From contig JAOZPW010000005.1 in NCBI GenBank assembly GCA_029932545.1, positions 1-31,951 on the forward strand: DNA of 31,951 nt, read 5' to 3'. Below the pieces are notes generated by a model. The model did no database searches. It was not told where the DNA came from and was given only the letters and a program-made list of their open reading frames with translations. The translations under genes were made by a program, and so were the position numbers. The stretch is from Thermoanaerobaculales bacterium (GTDB taxonomy: Bacteria; Acidobacteriota; Thermoanaerobaculia; Thermoanaerobaculales; Sulfomarinibacteraceae). Numbering within the stretch: the first letter of the stretch is position 1; every line of letters starts with the position of its first letter. This document shows positions 1 to 6,137 of the stretch, one piece after another.

Positions 1-45
1 AATGTTGATGTGCGGCTTCGTCCTCTCAAACTTTTCCTTGGCCAT
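1..45 (-). CDS. tuf: Elongation factor Tu, N-terminal 15 codons (partial)
   Basis: The minus strand from 45 down to the window edge reads MAKEKFERTKPHINI, the characteristic start of EF-Tu, the GTPase that delivers aminoacyl-tRNA to the ribosome. The family continues with the GHVDHGK P-loop, which lies outside the window. A purine-rich GGGAGG lies just upstream of the ATG (positions 49-56 on the plus strand, read in reverse) and fits a ribosome binding site. It lies directly downstream of a four-tRNA cluster in the order Thr-Tyr-Gly-Thr-tuf, the same as the E. coli thrU-tyrU-glyT-thrT-tufB operon, so co-transcription with the tRNAs is likely. Only the start is visible, so integrity of the rest is unknown. 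Confidence 0.93.
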   Translation of the reverse strand, partial: MAKEKFERTKPHINI

Positions 46-114
46 AATGCCTCCCTCAGTTTCCCGGACTTAAAGAACTCGCGAGGTGACGAGCCCGCCC
101 GGATTAACAATATG

Positions 115-189
115 TGGAGCCCACGACCAGACTTGAACTGGTGACCCCGTCCTTACCAAGGACGTGCTCTACCACTGAGCTACGTGGGC
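115..189 (-). tRNA. tRNA-Thr(GGU)
   Basis: The minus strand folds into a cloverleaf with acceptor GCCCACG/CGTGGGC, D arm GCTC-AGTGGTA-GAGC, anticodon stem CGTCC/GGACG around loop TTGGTAA (anticodon GGT), T loop TTCAAGT, discriminator T and an encoded CCA. It is the last tRNA before tuf. Confidence 0.96.
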
Positions 190-204
190 TCGACGACTGA
201 TTCA

Positions 205-279
205 TGGAGCGGGAGACGGGACTCGAACCCGCGACCAACGGCTTGGAAGGCCGAGACTCTACCACTGAGTTACTCCCGC
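205..279 (-). tRNA. tRNA-Gly(UCC)
   Basis: Minus-strand cloverleaf with acceptor GCGGGAG/CTCCCGC, anticodon loop CTTCCAA (anticodon TCC), T arm with GTTCGAGTC, discriminator T and an encoded CCA. It lies 15 bases upstream of tRNA-Thr(GGU) in the cluster. Confidence 0.96.
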
Positions 280-299
280 AAATCACACGTAAACATAAA

Positions 300-386
300 T
301 GGTGCAGGCGGATGGGTTCGAACCACCGTAGGCAATATGCCGGCAGATTTACAGTCTGCTGCCTTTAACCACTCGGCCACGCCTGC
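300..386 (-). tRNA. tRNA-Tyr(GUA)
   Basis: Minus-strand class II tRNA of 87 bases with a long variable arm. Acceptor GCAGGCG/CGCCTGC, anticodon GTA inside CTGTAAA, T loop TTCGAAC, discriminator A and an encoded CCA. The long variable arm and GTA anticodon identify bacterial tRNA-Tyr. Confidence 0.96.
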
Positions 387-410
387 ACAAGAAACTCCTC
401 AAATCGCTGT

Positions 411-486
411 TGGAGCTGGCGATGGGACTCGAACCCGTAACCTGCTGATTACAAATCAGCTGCTCTGCCAATTGAGCTACGCCAGC
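411..486 (-). tRNA. tRNA-Thr(UGU)
   Basis: Minus-strand cloverleaf with acceptor GCTGGCG/CGCCAGC, D arm GCTC-AATTGGCA-GAGC, anticodon stem CTGAT/ATCAG around TTTGTAA (anticodon TGT), T loop TTCGAGT, discriminator T and an encoded CCA. It is the first gene of the Thr-Tyr-Gly-Thr-tuf cluster. No convincing promoter was seen immediately upstream. Confidence 0.96.
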
Positions 487-813
487 TGATCCTGAAAAAA
501 CGAATCCCGCTAAATGTAAAAGAACACACCTCTGCCAGAGGCAGTGGGAGAGGGAAGGTACCACAGCGATGTGTGTGGTGCAAGCCTATTGGGGAGAAAT
601 TGGGGGGAAATTCTTGCCGTCGGGAACGGGGGCGAGACGGGCGGCAACGTATGAAATCAAGGACGCCCCTCTCAAACGGGCGTGCCGTACACAGGTTTTC
701 CCTCCGGCAGATTTCCCGGTAGCTGCGCCGTTGCGGGAAAGGCTGTGTGGGGCAACCCGCGGGGAGCACCTCAGCAATCGAGTCTCGGCTAACGCCGTAG
801 GCCGCCGAGGCCG

Positions 814-867
814 TTTCCCTCAAGGGCGAGGACCTCCCAGATACTATAATGCCGCCCTTGAGGGAAA
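814..867. repeat. Perfect 15-bp stem-loop inside the composite element
   Basis: TTTCCCTCAAGGGCG at 814-828 is exactly complementary to CGCCCTTGAGGGAAA at 853-867, with a 24-base loop. It starts three bases inside the left arm of the composite repeat and mirrors the second stem-loop at 1137-1194. Confidence 0.85.
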
Positions 868-1136
868 TGCGCCGAGCTGGAGCGATCGGCAGCCATTCGA
901 TCAACGGTGGCCTCAAAGCGCTCCCGAAGGCCGGGGTTGGGGGACAGGGGGGGGGGCAGAACAGGGGCCGCATCGGCGAACAGCGGCAGATGGCAGCGGC
1001 CGTGGCAGAGGGCAGGGTCAGTTTCAGTGGACAGCATCAGGTTCAGTTGGCAGGTACAGCATCCGCGACAGTCAACAGCGGCAGCCCCCGTTCTTCATCC
1101 CCGGCCTTCGGGGTCGCTTTGCGCCCCGTCTCGGTG

Positions 1137-1194
1137 CATTTTCCGGAGGGGCAACATTTCAGGACTCGGGAGACAACCACCCCTCCTGAAAATG
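1137..1194. repeat. 15-bp stem-loop (one mismatch) inside the composite element
   Basis: CATTTTCCGGAGGGG at 1137-1151 pairs with CCCCTCCTGAAAATG at 1180-1194 with one mismatch and a 28-base loop. It sits directly inside the right arm at the same relative place as the stem-loop at 814-867, but its sequence differs. Confidence 0.82.
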
Positions 1195-1426
1195 ACCTCG
1201 GCGGCCTACGGCGTTAGCCAACACTCGTTCGCTGAGGGTCTCGCCGAGCGTTGCCAGGTGTCGACCTTCTTCGCATCGACGGCTCGATTGGGAGGTCTAC
1301 CTGGTGAAGAAAGTCGCACCAGGCACGCGCCGTCGGAGAGGGGCGCTCTTGGTTTCTGAGGTGGTCGGTAACGATAACGGACTCGGGCTCGGGAAAACCC
1401 CACGAGATCCCTCGGTTTCCCGTAAA

Positions 1427-2161
1427 TTAGGAGCCCTCCGTACACCCACTAGTCATCGCATAGAGCAACACACCCGTCGCAACGGAAACGTTGAGGCTCT
1501 CCACACCGGGCGTCATCGGAATGGAAACCCATTCGTCAATCCGGTGACGGGTTTTGGCACGGAGTCCACGTTCCTCGGAACCGACACACAAGACCCAACG
1601 CTCGGGGACCTTGACCTGCCTGAGGTTTTCGCCATTCGAGTCAGCACCGAAGACCCAATAACCCTCACCGGCTAAGCGAACGAGGACGTCAGCGGCGACC
1701 TTTGCTCGTATGAGAGGCACAGTGTGAATGTGGCCGGCGGCTGCTTTGGCGGCGGCCCCGCCCAGGGGCGGCGCCTGGGGCCCAGCGATGATCAGTCCGT
1801 CCACTGCAAATGCCGCGGCTGAACGAATGGCCGCCCCTAGATTGTGGGGGTCGGCTACATCATCCAGGAGCAAGAGTCTTCCCGGTCGGCCTTCGGGAGC
1901 AATCAAGTCATCGATCTCTCGCAGCACCACAGGTCCGCTCCTGGCGGCACACCCGTTGTGAGGAACTGATCCGGCGACATCCCTGAGTTTCCCGGAGGGC
2001 ACGAAGCGGACATCCACACCCCTCCCTCTTGCCTTCGACACGATTGTCCGGACCCGAGAATCCCGACGTCCGTCTTGAATCAACACCACCTCGACCACCT
2101 GGCCACTCTCCAGGAGACCAAGTACCGCATGAAAGCCGACGACCCAATCTGCTTCATTCAT
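1427..2161 (-). CDS. rlmB: TrmH/SPOUT-family rRNA 2'-O-methyltransferase (RlmB type)
   Basis: A 244-residue SpoU/TrmH protein that transfers methyl from S-adenosylmethionine to a ribose 2'-OH; RlmB methylates G2251 of 23S rRNA. All three SPOUT motifs are visible: motif 1 DDVADPHNLGAAIRSAAAF near residue 100, motif 2 VGSEERGL near 190, and motif 3 SIPMTPGVESLNVSVATG near 215, which contributes to the trefoil knot. The N-terminal VVGFHAVLGLLESG is the usual substrate-binding domain start, so the gene is full length. It overlaps the end of ispF by 8 bases (ATGAATGA), which suggests translational coupling. RlmB versus another TrmH-type enzyme is inferred from motif quality and the N-terminal domain. 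Confidence 0.9.
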   Translation of the reverse strand: MNEADWVVGFHAVLGLLESGQVVEVVLIQDGRRDSRVRTIVSKARGRGVDVRFVPSGKLRDVAGSVPHNGCAARSGPVVLREIDDLIAPEGRPGRLLLLDDVADPHNLGAAIRSAAAFAVDGLIIAGPQAPPLGGAAAKAAAGHIHTVPLIRAKVAADVLVRLAGEGYWVFGADSNGENLRQVKVPERWVLCVGSEERGLRAKTRHRIDEWVSIPMTPGVESLNVSVATGVLLYAMTSGCTEGS

Positions 2162-2651
2162 CAGTCATCCCTTCCATCAGGATAATGGCCATACATGCCA
2201 GGCCCTCACCCCGTCCGGTCCAGCCTAATCCCTCGGTGGTCGTCGCCTTGATGTTGACGTCCTCAGACTCGATGCTCAAGAGGGCAGCCAGGGCCATCCT
2301 CAACCGGTCACGATGTGGACCGATTCGTGGGCGCTCTCCAACCAAAGTGACGTCACAGTTGACCGGTGTTAGACCTCGGCTGAGGGCCAGCGTCAGGGCG
2401 TGATCCAAAAAGACCTTGGAATCCGCATCCTTCCACTGAGGGTCCGAGGGCGGAAAATGCTGTCCAATGTCACCCGCCCCCGCAGCCCCAAGGATCGCAT
2501 CCGTGGTTGCGTGCAAAACAACGTCAGCGTCAGAGTGGCCTTCAAGGCCGATCTCCGACGGCAGGATCTCTCCGCACAGAACCAGGGGCCGGCCGGACCG
2601 GATACGGTGGACGTCGAATCCCTGACCTACTCGAATGGATGTCATTGGCAA
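2154..2651 (-). CDS. ispF: 2-C-methyl-D-erythritol 2,4-cyclodiphosphate synthase
   Basis: A 165-residue enzyme of the MEP isoprenoid pathway that cyclises CDP-methylerythritol 2-phosphate with release of CMP. The metal-binding pair is visible as GFDVHR (Asp13, His15), followed by GHSDADVVLHATTDAILGA with the third metal-ligand histidine, the GDIGQHFPPSD signature, and the CMP-site region near NIKATTTEGLGWTGRGEG. Length matches the family (about 160). ispD, which supplies the earlier step of the same pathway, lies 94 bases upstream. The spacer between them carries a heptamer repeat array. Confidence 0.96.
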   Translation of the reverse strand: MPMTSIRVGQGFDVHRIRSGRPLVLCGEILPSEIGLEGHSDADVVLHATTDAILGAAGAGDIGQHFPPSDPQWKDADSKVFLDHALTLALSRGLTPVNCDVTLVGERPRIGPHRDRLRMALAALLSIESEDVNIKATTTEGLGWTGRGEGLACMAIILMEGMTDE

Positions 2652-2664
2652 CCCCTTTGGGCGC

Positions 2665-2706
2665 TGTCAGCTATCAGCTATCAGCTATCAGCTCAAGCCT
2701 AACAGC
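2665..2706. repeat. Heptamer array, unit TATCAGC
   Basis: Six consecutive 7-base blocks in the ispD-ispF spacer: TGTCAGC, three copies of TATCAGC, then degenerate TCAAGCC and TAACAGC. An array of roughly complementary units lies on the other side of ispD at 3487-3514. Confidence 0.9.
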
Positions 2707-2745
2707 TTTCCCGGTTACCGTCGCTCAGTTTGCGCTGCCAGAAAT

Positions 2746-3429
2746 CTACCGATCGACGACCATCGCCCGAATGACTGCGAGATCACCCTCGGTCGTCAAT
2801 TTCGGATTGGGATATTTGGCGGCCACGGTGATCACGGACATGCCGAGACTCTCCAGGAGGGCCGCTTCATCAGTCCACTCGCCCTCAGAATCGCCGGCAT
2901 CCCAGGCCCGGAGCAAGGCCTCAAGTCTAAAAACCTGGGGAGTCTGCGCCAGGAGGACAGCCTGCCGGGGAATCGTTTCAAGAACCACTCCCCGGGCATC
3001 AACTCGTTTGACCGTATCGGCAGCAGGTTGACCGAGAATACACCCGTCGGCGTTCCCCAACCCCTCGACGACCGCCCGAATATCTGACGGATGTACCAGT
3101 GGTCTGCCCCCATCATGGATGGCCACTATCTCGACTCCCAGTTCGGCAACGGCCTCAACTCCCCGCCGGACACTGTCCTGCCGACGGGCGCCCCCCTCAA
3201 CACAGCAAAGGGCATCCCCTTCGACCTCCAGCCGTTCGCGCCAGAAGAGCAATCTGTTGGCAGGGACCACCACCGACAAAGGCGCCGAAGGGAATGTCTG
3301 CCGAAGGGCGAACAGGGAACGCTCGAGTACGGTTGTGGTTCCAAGCTGTTCGGCCAGCTTGTCGCCACCGAAGCGCTCTCCACGCCCGCCCGCCACACAG
3401 ACGATGCCGATATTGGGGCTATTTAGCAC
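2746..3429 (-). CDS. ispD: 2-C-methyl-D-erythritol 4-phosphate cytidylyltransferase
   Basis: A 227-residue nucleotidyltransferase that makes CDP-methylerythritol from MEP and CTP. Visible motifs in order are the CTP-binding CVAGGRGERFGGDKL near residue 11, GGARRQDSVRRG near 79, IHDGGRPLV near 104 (usually HDAARP, so this is a variant), LAQTPQVF, TDEAALLE and the C-terminal NPKLTTEGDL. Length matches the family (about 230). It lies between frr and ispF on the same strand. It is bracketed by heptamer arrays in opposite orientation. Confidence 0.93.
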   Translation of the reverse strand: MLNSPNIGIVCVAGGRGERFGGDKLAEQLGTTTVLERSLFALRQTFPSAPLSVVVPANRLLFWRERLEVEGDALCCVEGGARRQDSVRRGVEAVAELGVEIVAIHDGGRPLVHPSDIRAVVEGLGNADGCILGQPAADTVKRVDARGVVLETIPRQAVLLAQTPQVFRLEALLRAWDAGDSEGEWTDEAALLESLGMSVITVAAKYPNPKLTTEGDLAVIRAMVVDR

Positions 3430-3486
3430 TCACACTCCAACCGGCTTGCGGAAAAACTGTCGGACACTCATGGTTGGCTCGTGGGA

Positions 3487-3514
3487 CTGAGAGCTGACAG
3501 CTGACAGCTGACAG
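3487..3514. repeat. Heptamer array, unit CTGACAG
   Basis: CTGAGAG followed by three exact CTGACAG blocks, between frr and ispD. Beside it at 3518-3530 is the short palindrome CCGGCAAAGCCGG, directly after the frr stop codon on the minus strand; the same 13-mer recurs next to another heptamer array at 27923-27935. Confidence 0.9.
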
Positions 3515-3531
3515 CAACCGGCAAAGCCGGC

Positions 3532-4098
3532 TCAAACCTCCATAACTTCCTTCTCCTTGACCTGGAGAACCTCTTCAATCTTACCGATATAGGTATCGGT
3601 CAGCTTTTGAATTGCCTCGAGGCCATCGTGCATCTGGTCCTCGGAAACCTCTTTGGCTTTTTCCAACTTTTTGACCGACTCATTGCCATCCCGCCTTACC
3701 TGACGAATGGCATTCCGGGCGCCTTCACCGGTTTCGTGAGCGACCTTGACCAACTCCTTGCGCCTCTCTTCGGTCAACTGTGGAATGTTCAACCTGATGG
3801 CCTTGCCGTCGTTGTTGGGCGTCAGGCCGAGGTTGGACTTGAGGATTGCCTTTTCCACAGCAGCCAAGACTTTGGGTTCCCAGGGTGCGACCTGGATCGT
3901 AGTCGAATCGGGAACCGACAGGGACGCCACCTGGTTTAACGGGGTCGGGCTACCGTAGTAATCGACACTGATCCCGTCGAGAAGGCCCAAGGTGGCCCGC
4001 CCGGTTCGGAGTTTTGCCAAGTCCTCCCTGAATACATTCAGGGCACTCACCATCCGACCCTCAACATCTGTTTCGATTGTTCTCAACTCTTGACTCAT
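3532..4098 (-). CDS. frr: Ribosome recycling factor
   Basis: A 188-residue RRF, which with EF-G splits the post-termination ribosome. The family features are clear: the N-terminal helix with EDLAKLRTGRATLGLLDGISVDYYGSPTPLNQVASL, the domain II core IQVAPWEP and LNIPQLTEERRKELVK, and a C-terminal helix ending LQVKEKEVMEV. Length is typical (about 185). Its start overlaps the pyrH stop by 4 bases (ATGA), so the two are translationally coupled as in many bacteria. Confidence 0.97.
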   Translation of the reverse strand: MSQELRTIETDVEGRMVSALNVFREDLAKLRTGRATLGLLDGISVDYYGSPTPLNQVASLSVPDSTTIQVAPWEPKVLAAVEKAILKSNLGLTPNNDGKAIRLNIPQLTEERRKELVKVAHETGEGARNAIRQVRRDGNESVKKLEKAKEVSEDQMHDGLEAIQKLTDTYIGKIEEVLQVKEKEVMEV

Positions 4099-4829
4099 TT
4101 GTCCTCCTCGGGCCCGATGAGAGATCCTATTTCTACTCCCATGACCACATCTTTGAGAATACCAGCTTTCCGGATGTTGAAAATCTGGATTGGAATTCCG
4201 TTCTCCATACAGAGGGAAATAGCTGCCGCATCCATTACCTTCAGGTTATCTCTCAGCACACGGTTATAGGTCAACCGCGCCAGCAGGCAGGCCGTTGGAT
4301 CCTTTACGGGATCGGCGGTGTACACACCGTCAACCTTGGTAGCCTTCAACAAAACGTCTGCTTGAATTTCGTTGGCCCTCAGGGCTGCCGCAGTATCTGT
4401 GGTGAAAAACGGATTCCCCGTCCCTCCACCAAAAAGAACGATCCGGCCCTTCTCCAGGTGCCGGATCGCCCGTCTGCGAATGAAGGGTTCCGCAACCTCC
4501 TGGAGAGAAATAGCCGTCTGGACACGTGTTTCAATGCCACACTGTTCCAGCGCCGAAGACATGGCCAGGGCATTGATGATCGTCGCCAGCATTCCCATAT
4601 GATCACCGGTCACTCGATCGATACCCTGGTCCTGGGCCGAGACTCCCCGAATGATGTTGCCGCCCCCGACGACCACCGCCATTTGCACCCCGAGGGAATG
4701 AACATCCGCCAATTCCGCCGCAATGGTCTTGACGACCTCCGGGCTGATCCCAAAGGCCTGATCACCCATCAGGGCCTCTCCGGAGAGTTTGACCAGAATC
4801 CTGCCGTACTTGGGTTTCGCACCTGTCAT
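4095..4829 (-). CDS. pyrH: Uridylate kinase (UMP kinase)
   Basis: A hexameric-type bacterial UMP kinase making UDP from UMP and ATP; amino acid kinase fold. Visible motifs are YGRILVKLSGEALMG at the N-terminus, VVVGGGNIIRG, the DHMGMLATIINALAMSSAL helix, FGGGTGNPFFTTDTAAALRA and LLKATKVDGVYTADP. I chose the ATG at 4829 (MTGAKPKYGRILV, 244 residues) because the family begins only a few residues before the KLSGEAL strand; an in-frame ATG 18 codons upstream would add an unlikely extension. It is separated from tsf by about 1.3 kb holding a toxin-antitoxin pair, whereas tsf-pyrH-frr is normally compact. Confidence 0.95.
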   Translation of the reverse strand: MTGAKPKYGRILVKLSGEALMGDQAFGISPEVVKTIAAELADVHSLGVQMAVVVGGGNIIRGVSAQDQGIDRVTGDHMGMLATIINALAMSSALEQCGIETRVQTAISLQEVAEPFIRRRAIRHLEKGRIVLFGGGTGNPFFTTDTAAALRANEIQADVLLKATKVDGVYTADPVKDPTACLLARLTYNRVLRDNLKVMDAAAISLCMENGIPIQIFNIRKAGILKDVVMGVEIGSLIGPEEDK

Positions 4830-4917
4830 TGAATACCGCCCATCTTCTTTCCCTTCAGCCGAACGATGATACAGGAAAAACACTCAAGCCGAATTTCGGC
4901 AGGGGCAGCAAACAGCG

Positions 4918-4993
4918 TCCGGGCCAGTTGACAGCGGCAGATACAGTTGGCAGGTACAGCGTCAGACGGCAGCATCCACGACAGTCAACAGCG
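4918..4993. repeat. CAG-phased degenerate repeat, copy B
   Basis: CAG trinucleotides recur mostly every 6-7 bases. The stretch contains the 17-mer CAGTTGGCAGGTACAGC (4944-4960), also found at 1044-1060, and the core GCATCCACGACAGTCAACAG (from 4972), which differs by one or two bases from copies at 1059 and 5792. It lies just downstream of the hicA-like gene. Confidence 0.8.
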
Positions 4994-5057
4994 CCGGACA
5001 ACACTCATCAGATCCAAGCCGATACACCGGTGGCAAAGTGCTGTCACTGTTGGCGCT

Positions 5058-5243
5058 TCATGGCCGGGGAACCCCAAGGTCTCGGCAGATCTTTGCTGCC
5101 AGAATGTTCTTGATCTCCGTATGGCGCGGGATTGCGGAGCGACGGTTCTGCTGCGGGTTGTGCCACCAGGAATGACGGCTACCTTCCCTCAAGAGTTCGC
5201 AACCCTGGCGCCGGAGGTGCCGAAGCAACTCCCTGCGCTTCAT
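5058..5243 (-). CDS. hicA: HicA-type mRNA interferase toxin
   Basis: A 61-residue basic protein of the HicA/YcfA family, which has a dsRBD-like fold and cleaves mRNA through a catalytic histidine. Visible are the N-terminal helix MKRRELLRHLRRQGCELLREG, the conserved GSRHSWW segment with the probable catalytic His24, and IPRHTEIKNILAAKICRDLGV, matching the usual vPrH-ei pattern. The antitoxin gene lies directly upstream and overlaps by 4 bases, so the order is antitoxin-toxin. Length is normal for HicA. The family call is strong; activity is inferred. Confidence 0.86.
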   Translation of the reverse strand: MKRRELLRHLRRQGCELLREGSRHSWWHNPQQNRRSAIPRHTEIKNILAAKICRDLGVPRP

Positions 5244-5452
5244 ACGGCGATGTGTTCTTCGGTGAAATGATCTCCAGCCGCCAGGCGGGCTTCCTGACGA
5301 TTGAATTCAAGCGCTTCGGACAACACTTCCCGAAGGCTTTGGAGGAGTTCTTCTTTCGACCTTTCCTGGCAGTTGACCCCTGGGACCTCTTCGATCCAGC
5401 CAATCCACCAATCGCCGTCCTGCTTGATCACTGCAGTGTAGTTCTGGTCCAT
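5240..5452 (-). CDS. hicB: HicB-type antitoxin
   Basis: A 70-residue HicB-fold protein (partially degraded RNase H-like) that binds and neutralises HicA. The pattern YTAVIKQDGDWWIGWIEEVPGVNCQERSKEELLQSLREVLSEAL is typical of short HicB proteins. It ends with RLAAGDHFTEEHIAV and shows no clear C-terminal DNA-binding domain, so autorepression would rely on something else. The start at 5452 is chosen because GAGAGGAG lies about 7 bases upstream; a frame open to 5497 lacks this. It is co-directional with tsf and pyrH and sits between them. Confidence 0.83.
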   Translation of the reverse strand: MDQNYTAVIKQDGDWWIGWIEEVPGVNCQERSKEELLQSLREVLSEALEFNRQEARLAAGDHFTEEHIAV

Positions 5453-5737
5453 CACTACTCCTCTCACGGCCTGAGTTCGGTTTGCAATCTCATGCAACCA
5501 GGGTGGACCTCATCGGTCCCTTAGATTCAGTCGCCAATTCCCGGCCACTATGATACCAGCAGGTGGCTGGCCCTCGACCACGGTTGGCCCGGCGGTTATT
5601 CGGTTATTCCCTTTCATGAACACAACGAAGGACATCATCGGCATTTGCCCACGGCGCCAATCTCTCATTCGCGCTCCAGGCGGCCGGGATTGAGGGGCGT
5701 GCAAATCCAGGGCTGTGAGTCGTTGGCCGGAACCGGG

Positions 5738-5820
5738 ACAGTGGACAGAGTCAGCGGCAGAGACAGGTTCAGATTACAGCGTCAGACTGCAGCATCCGCA
5801 ACAGTCACCAGCGTCGGCGG
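5738..5820. repeat. CAG-phased degenerate repeat, copy C
   Basis: CAG-phased sequence ending in the core GCATCCGCAACAGTCACCAG (from 5792), preceded by TACAGCGTCAGACTGCAG, which matches copy B (4955 onward) with one difference. It has the same orientation as copy B, so the hicBA pair lies between two direct copies about 0.8 kb apart. Confidence 0.8.
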
Positions 5821-5928
5821 CCGGGGCGGCGGTGGTTCAACGGCCCCGCAAGCATGGTAACCACCGTGTCGTTCACGGATGAGAGGCGATGGTCTGGCGG
5901 TTGCTCCAACGAGCCAACCACATTAGAC

Positions 5929-5968
5929 GTGTTACCCATGTCTTTAGAACGTTGTGTTACCCATGTCT
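5929..5968. repeat. Two direct copies of GTGTTACCCATGTCT
   Basis: Exact 15-bp repeats at 5929-5943 and 5954-5968, 25 bases apart start to start. The TGTTACCCATGTC motif is reminiscent of insertion-sequence end repeats (IS481-like), but no transposase or opposite end is present. It may be a decayed insertion-sequence end. Confidence 0.6.
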
Positions 5969-6079
5969 CCGGGTCATACCGCCGCTGTCCCAGCCGCTGT
6001 TTCCTGCCGCCGCCGCTGATGCTGACCTGGCGAGGACCTCATATTCCACGAGCGCCCCCCAGGCAGGCCGGGCACCCCA

Positions 6080-6110
6080 CAAAAAAAACACCCGCCGTTC
6101 CGGCGGGTGT
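6080..6110 (-). terminator. Rho-independent terminator after tsf
   Basis: On the minus strand a 10-bp perfect stem ACACCCGCCG/CGGCGGGTGT with a 3-base loop (6088-6110) is followed by an uninterrupted T run. It lies about 28 bases past the tsf stop and should end the rplM-rpsI-rpsB-tsf transcript, so pyrH would need its own promoter. Confidence 0.93.
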
Positions 6111-6137
6111 TGTTCAATCTGAAAATCTACAACACCC

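Larger units (their letters stand above)
653..1355. repeat. Composite inverted-repeat element with two ~160-bp arms
   Basis: The left arm (653-810) read on the minus strand matches the right arm (1196-1355) read on the plus strand. The inner 24 bases are a perfect inverted repeat (787-810 and 1196-1219). The next 36 bases match at about 26 positions without gaps, and the outer ends share a run containing GAGAGGGGCG and CTTG-TTT. Between the arms lie two further inverted repeats (814-828/853-867 and 1137-1151/1180-1194) and a CAG-phased stretch (about 985-1085). It looks like a palindromic intergenic repeat or a miniature mobile element; no transposase is present. Confidence 0.8.
487..1426. 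other. Gene-free interval between rlmB and the tRNA cluster
   Basis: No recognisable gene is present in these 940 bases. Open frames exist on both strands, but they overlap one another, match no family I know and run through stem-loops. The interval is dominated by the composite inverted repeat at 653-1355. The first ~150 bases hold only G-rich sequence with a short direct repeat (GGGGAGAAATT, GGGGGGAAATT near 590-613). How the tRNA genes are transcribed across or from this interval is not clear from the sequence. Confidence 0.75.
5453..6080. other. Gene-free spacer upstream of hicBA
   Basis: No credible gene is visible. The stretch holds the CAG-phased repeat copy C (5738-5820) and two direct copies of GTGTTACCCATGTCT (5929-5943 and 5954-5968). 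The latter resemble terminal sequence of some IS481-type insertion sequences, from memory of that family. Open frames here overlap on both strands and lack family features. Its upstream edge is the tsf terminator. Confidence 0.65.

Noticed and set aside
104..564. Short open frames over the tRNA genes
   Set aside because: They are antisense or sense readings of the four tRNAs and have no protein character.
449..1359. Several long open frames on both strands between the tRNA cluster and rlmB
   Set aside because: They overlap one another on opposite strands, cross the inverted repeats and hairpins, match no family and look like GC-rich noise frames. The parallel arm peptides are reported only as a finding.
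2746..3429. HDGGRP in place of HDAARP in IspD as evidence of a different enzyme
   Set aside because: The remaining IspD motifs and the neighbouring ispF support the assignment; the change is conservative.
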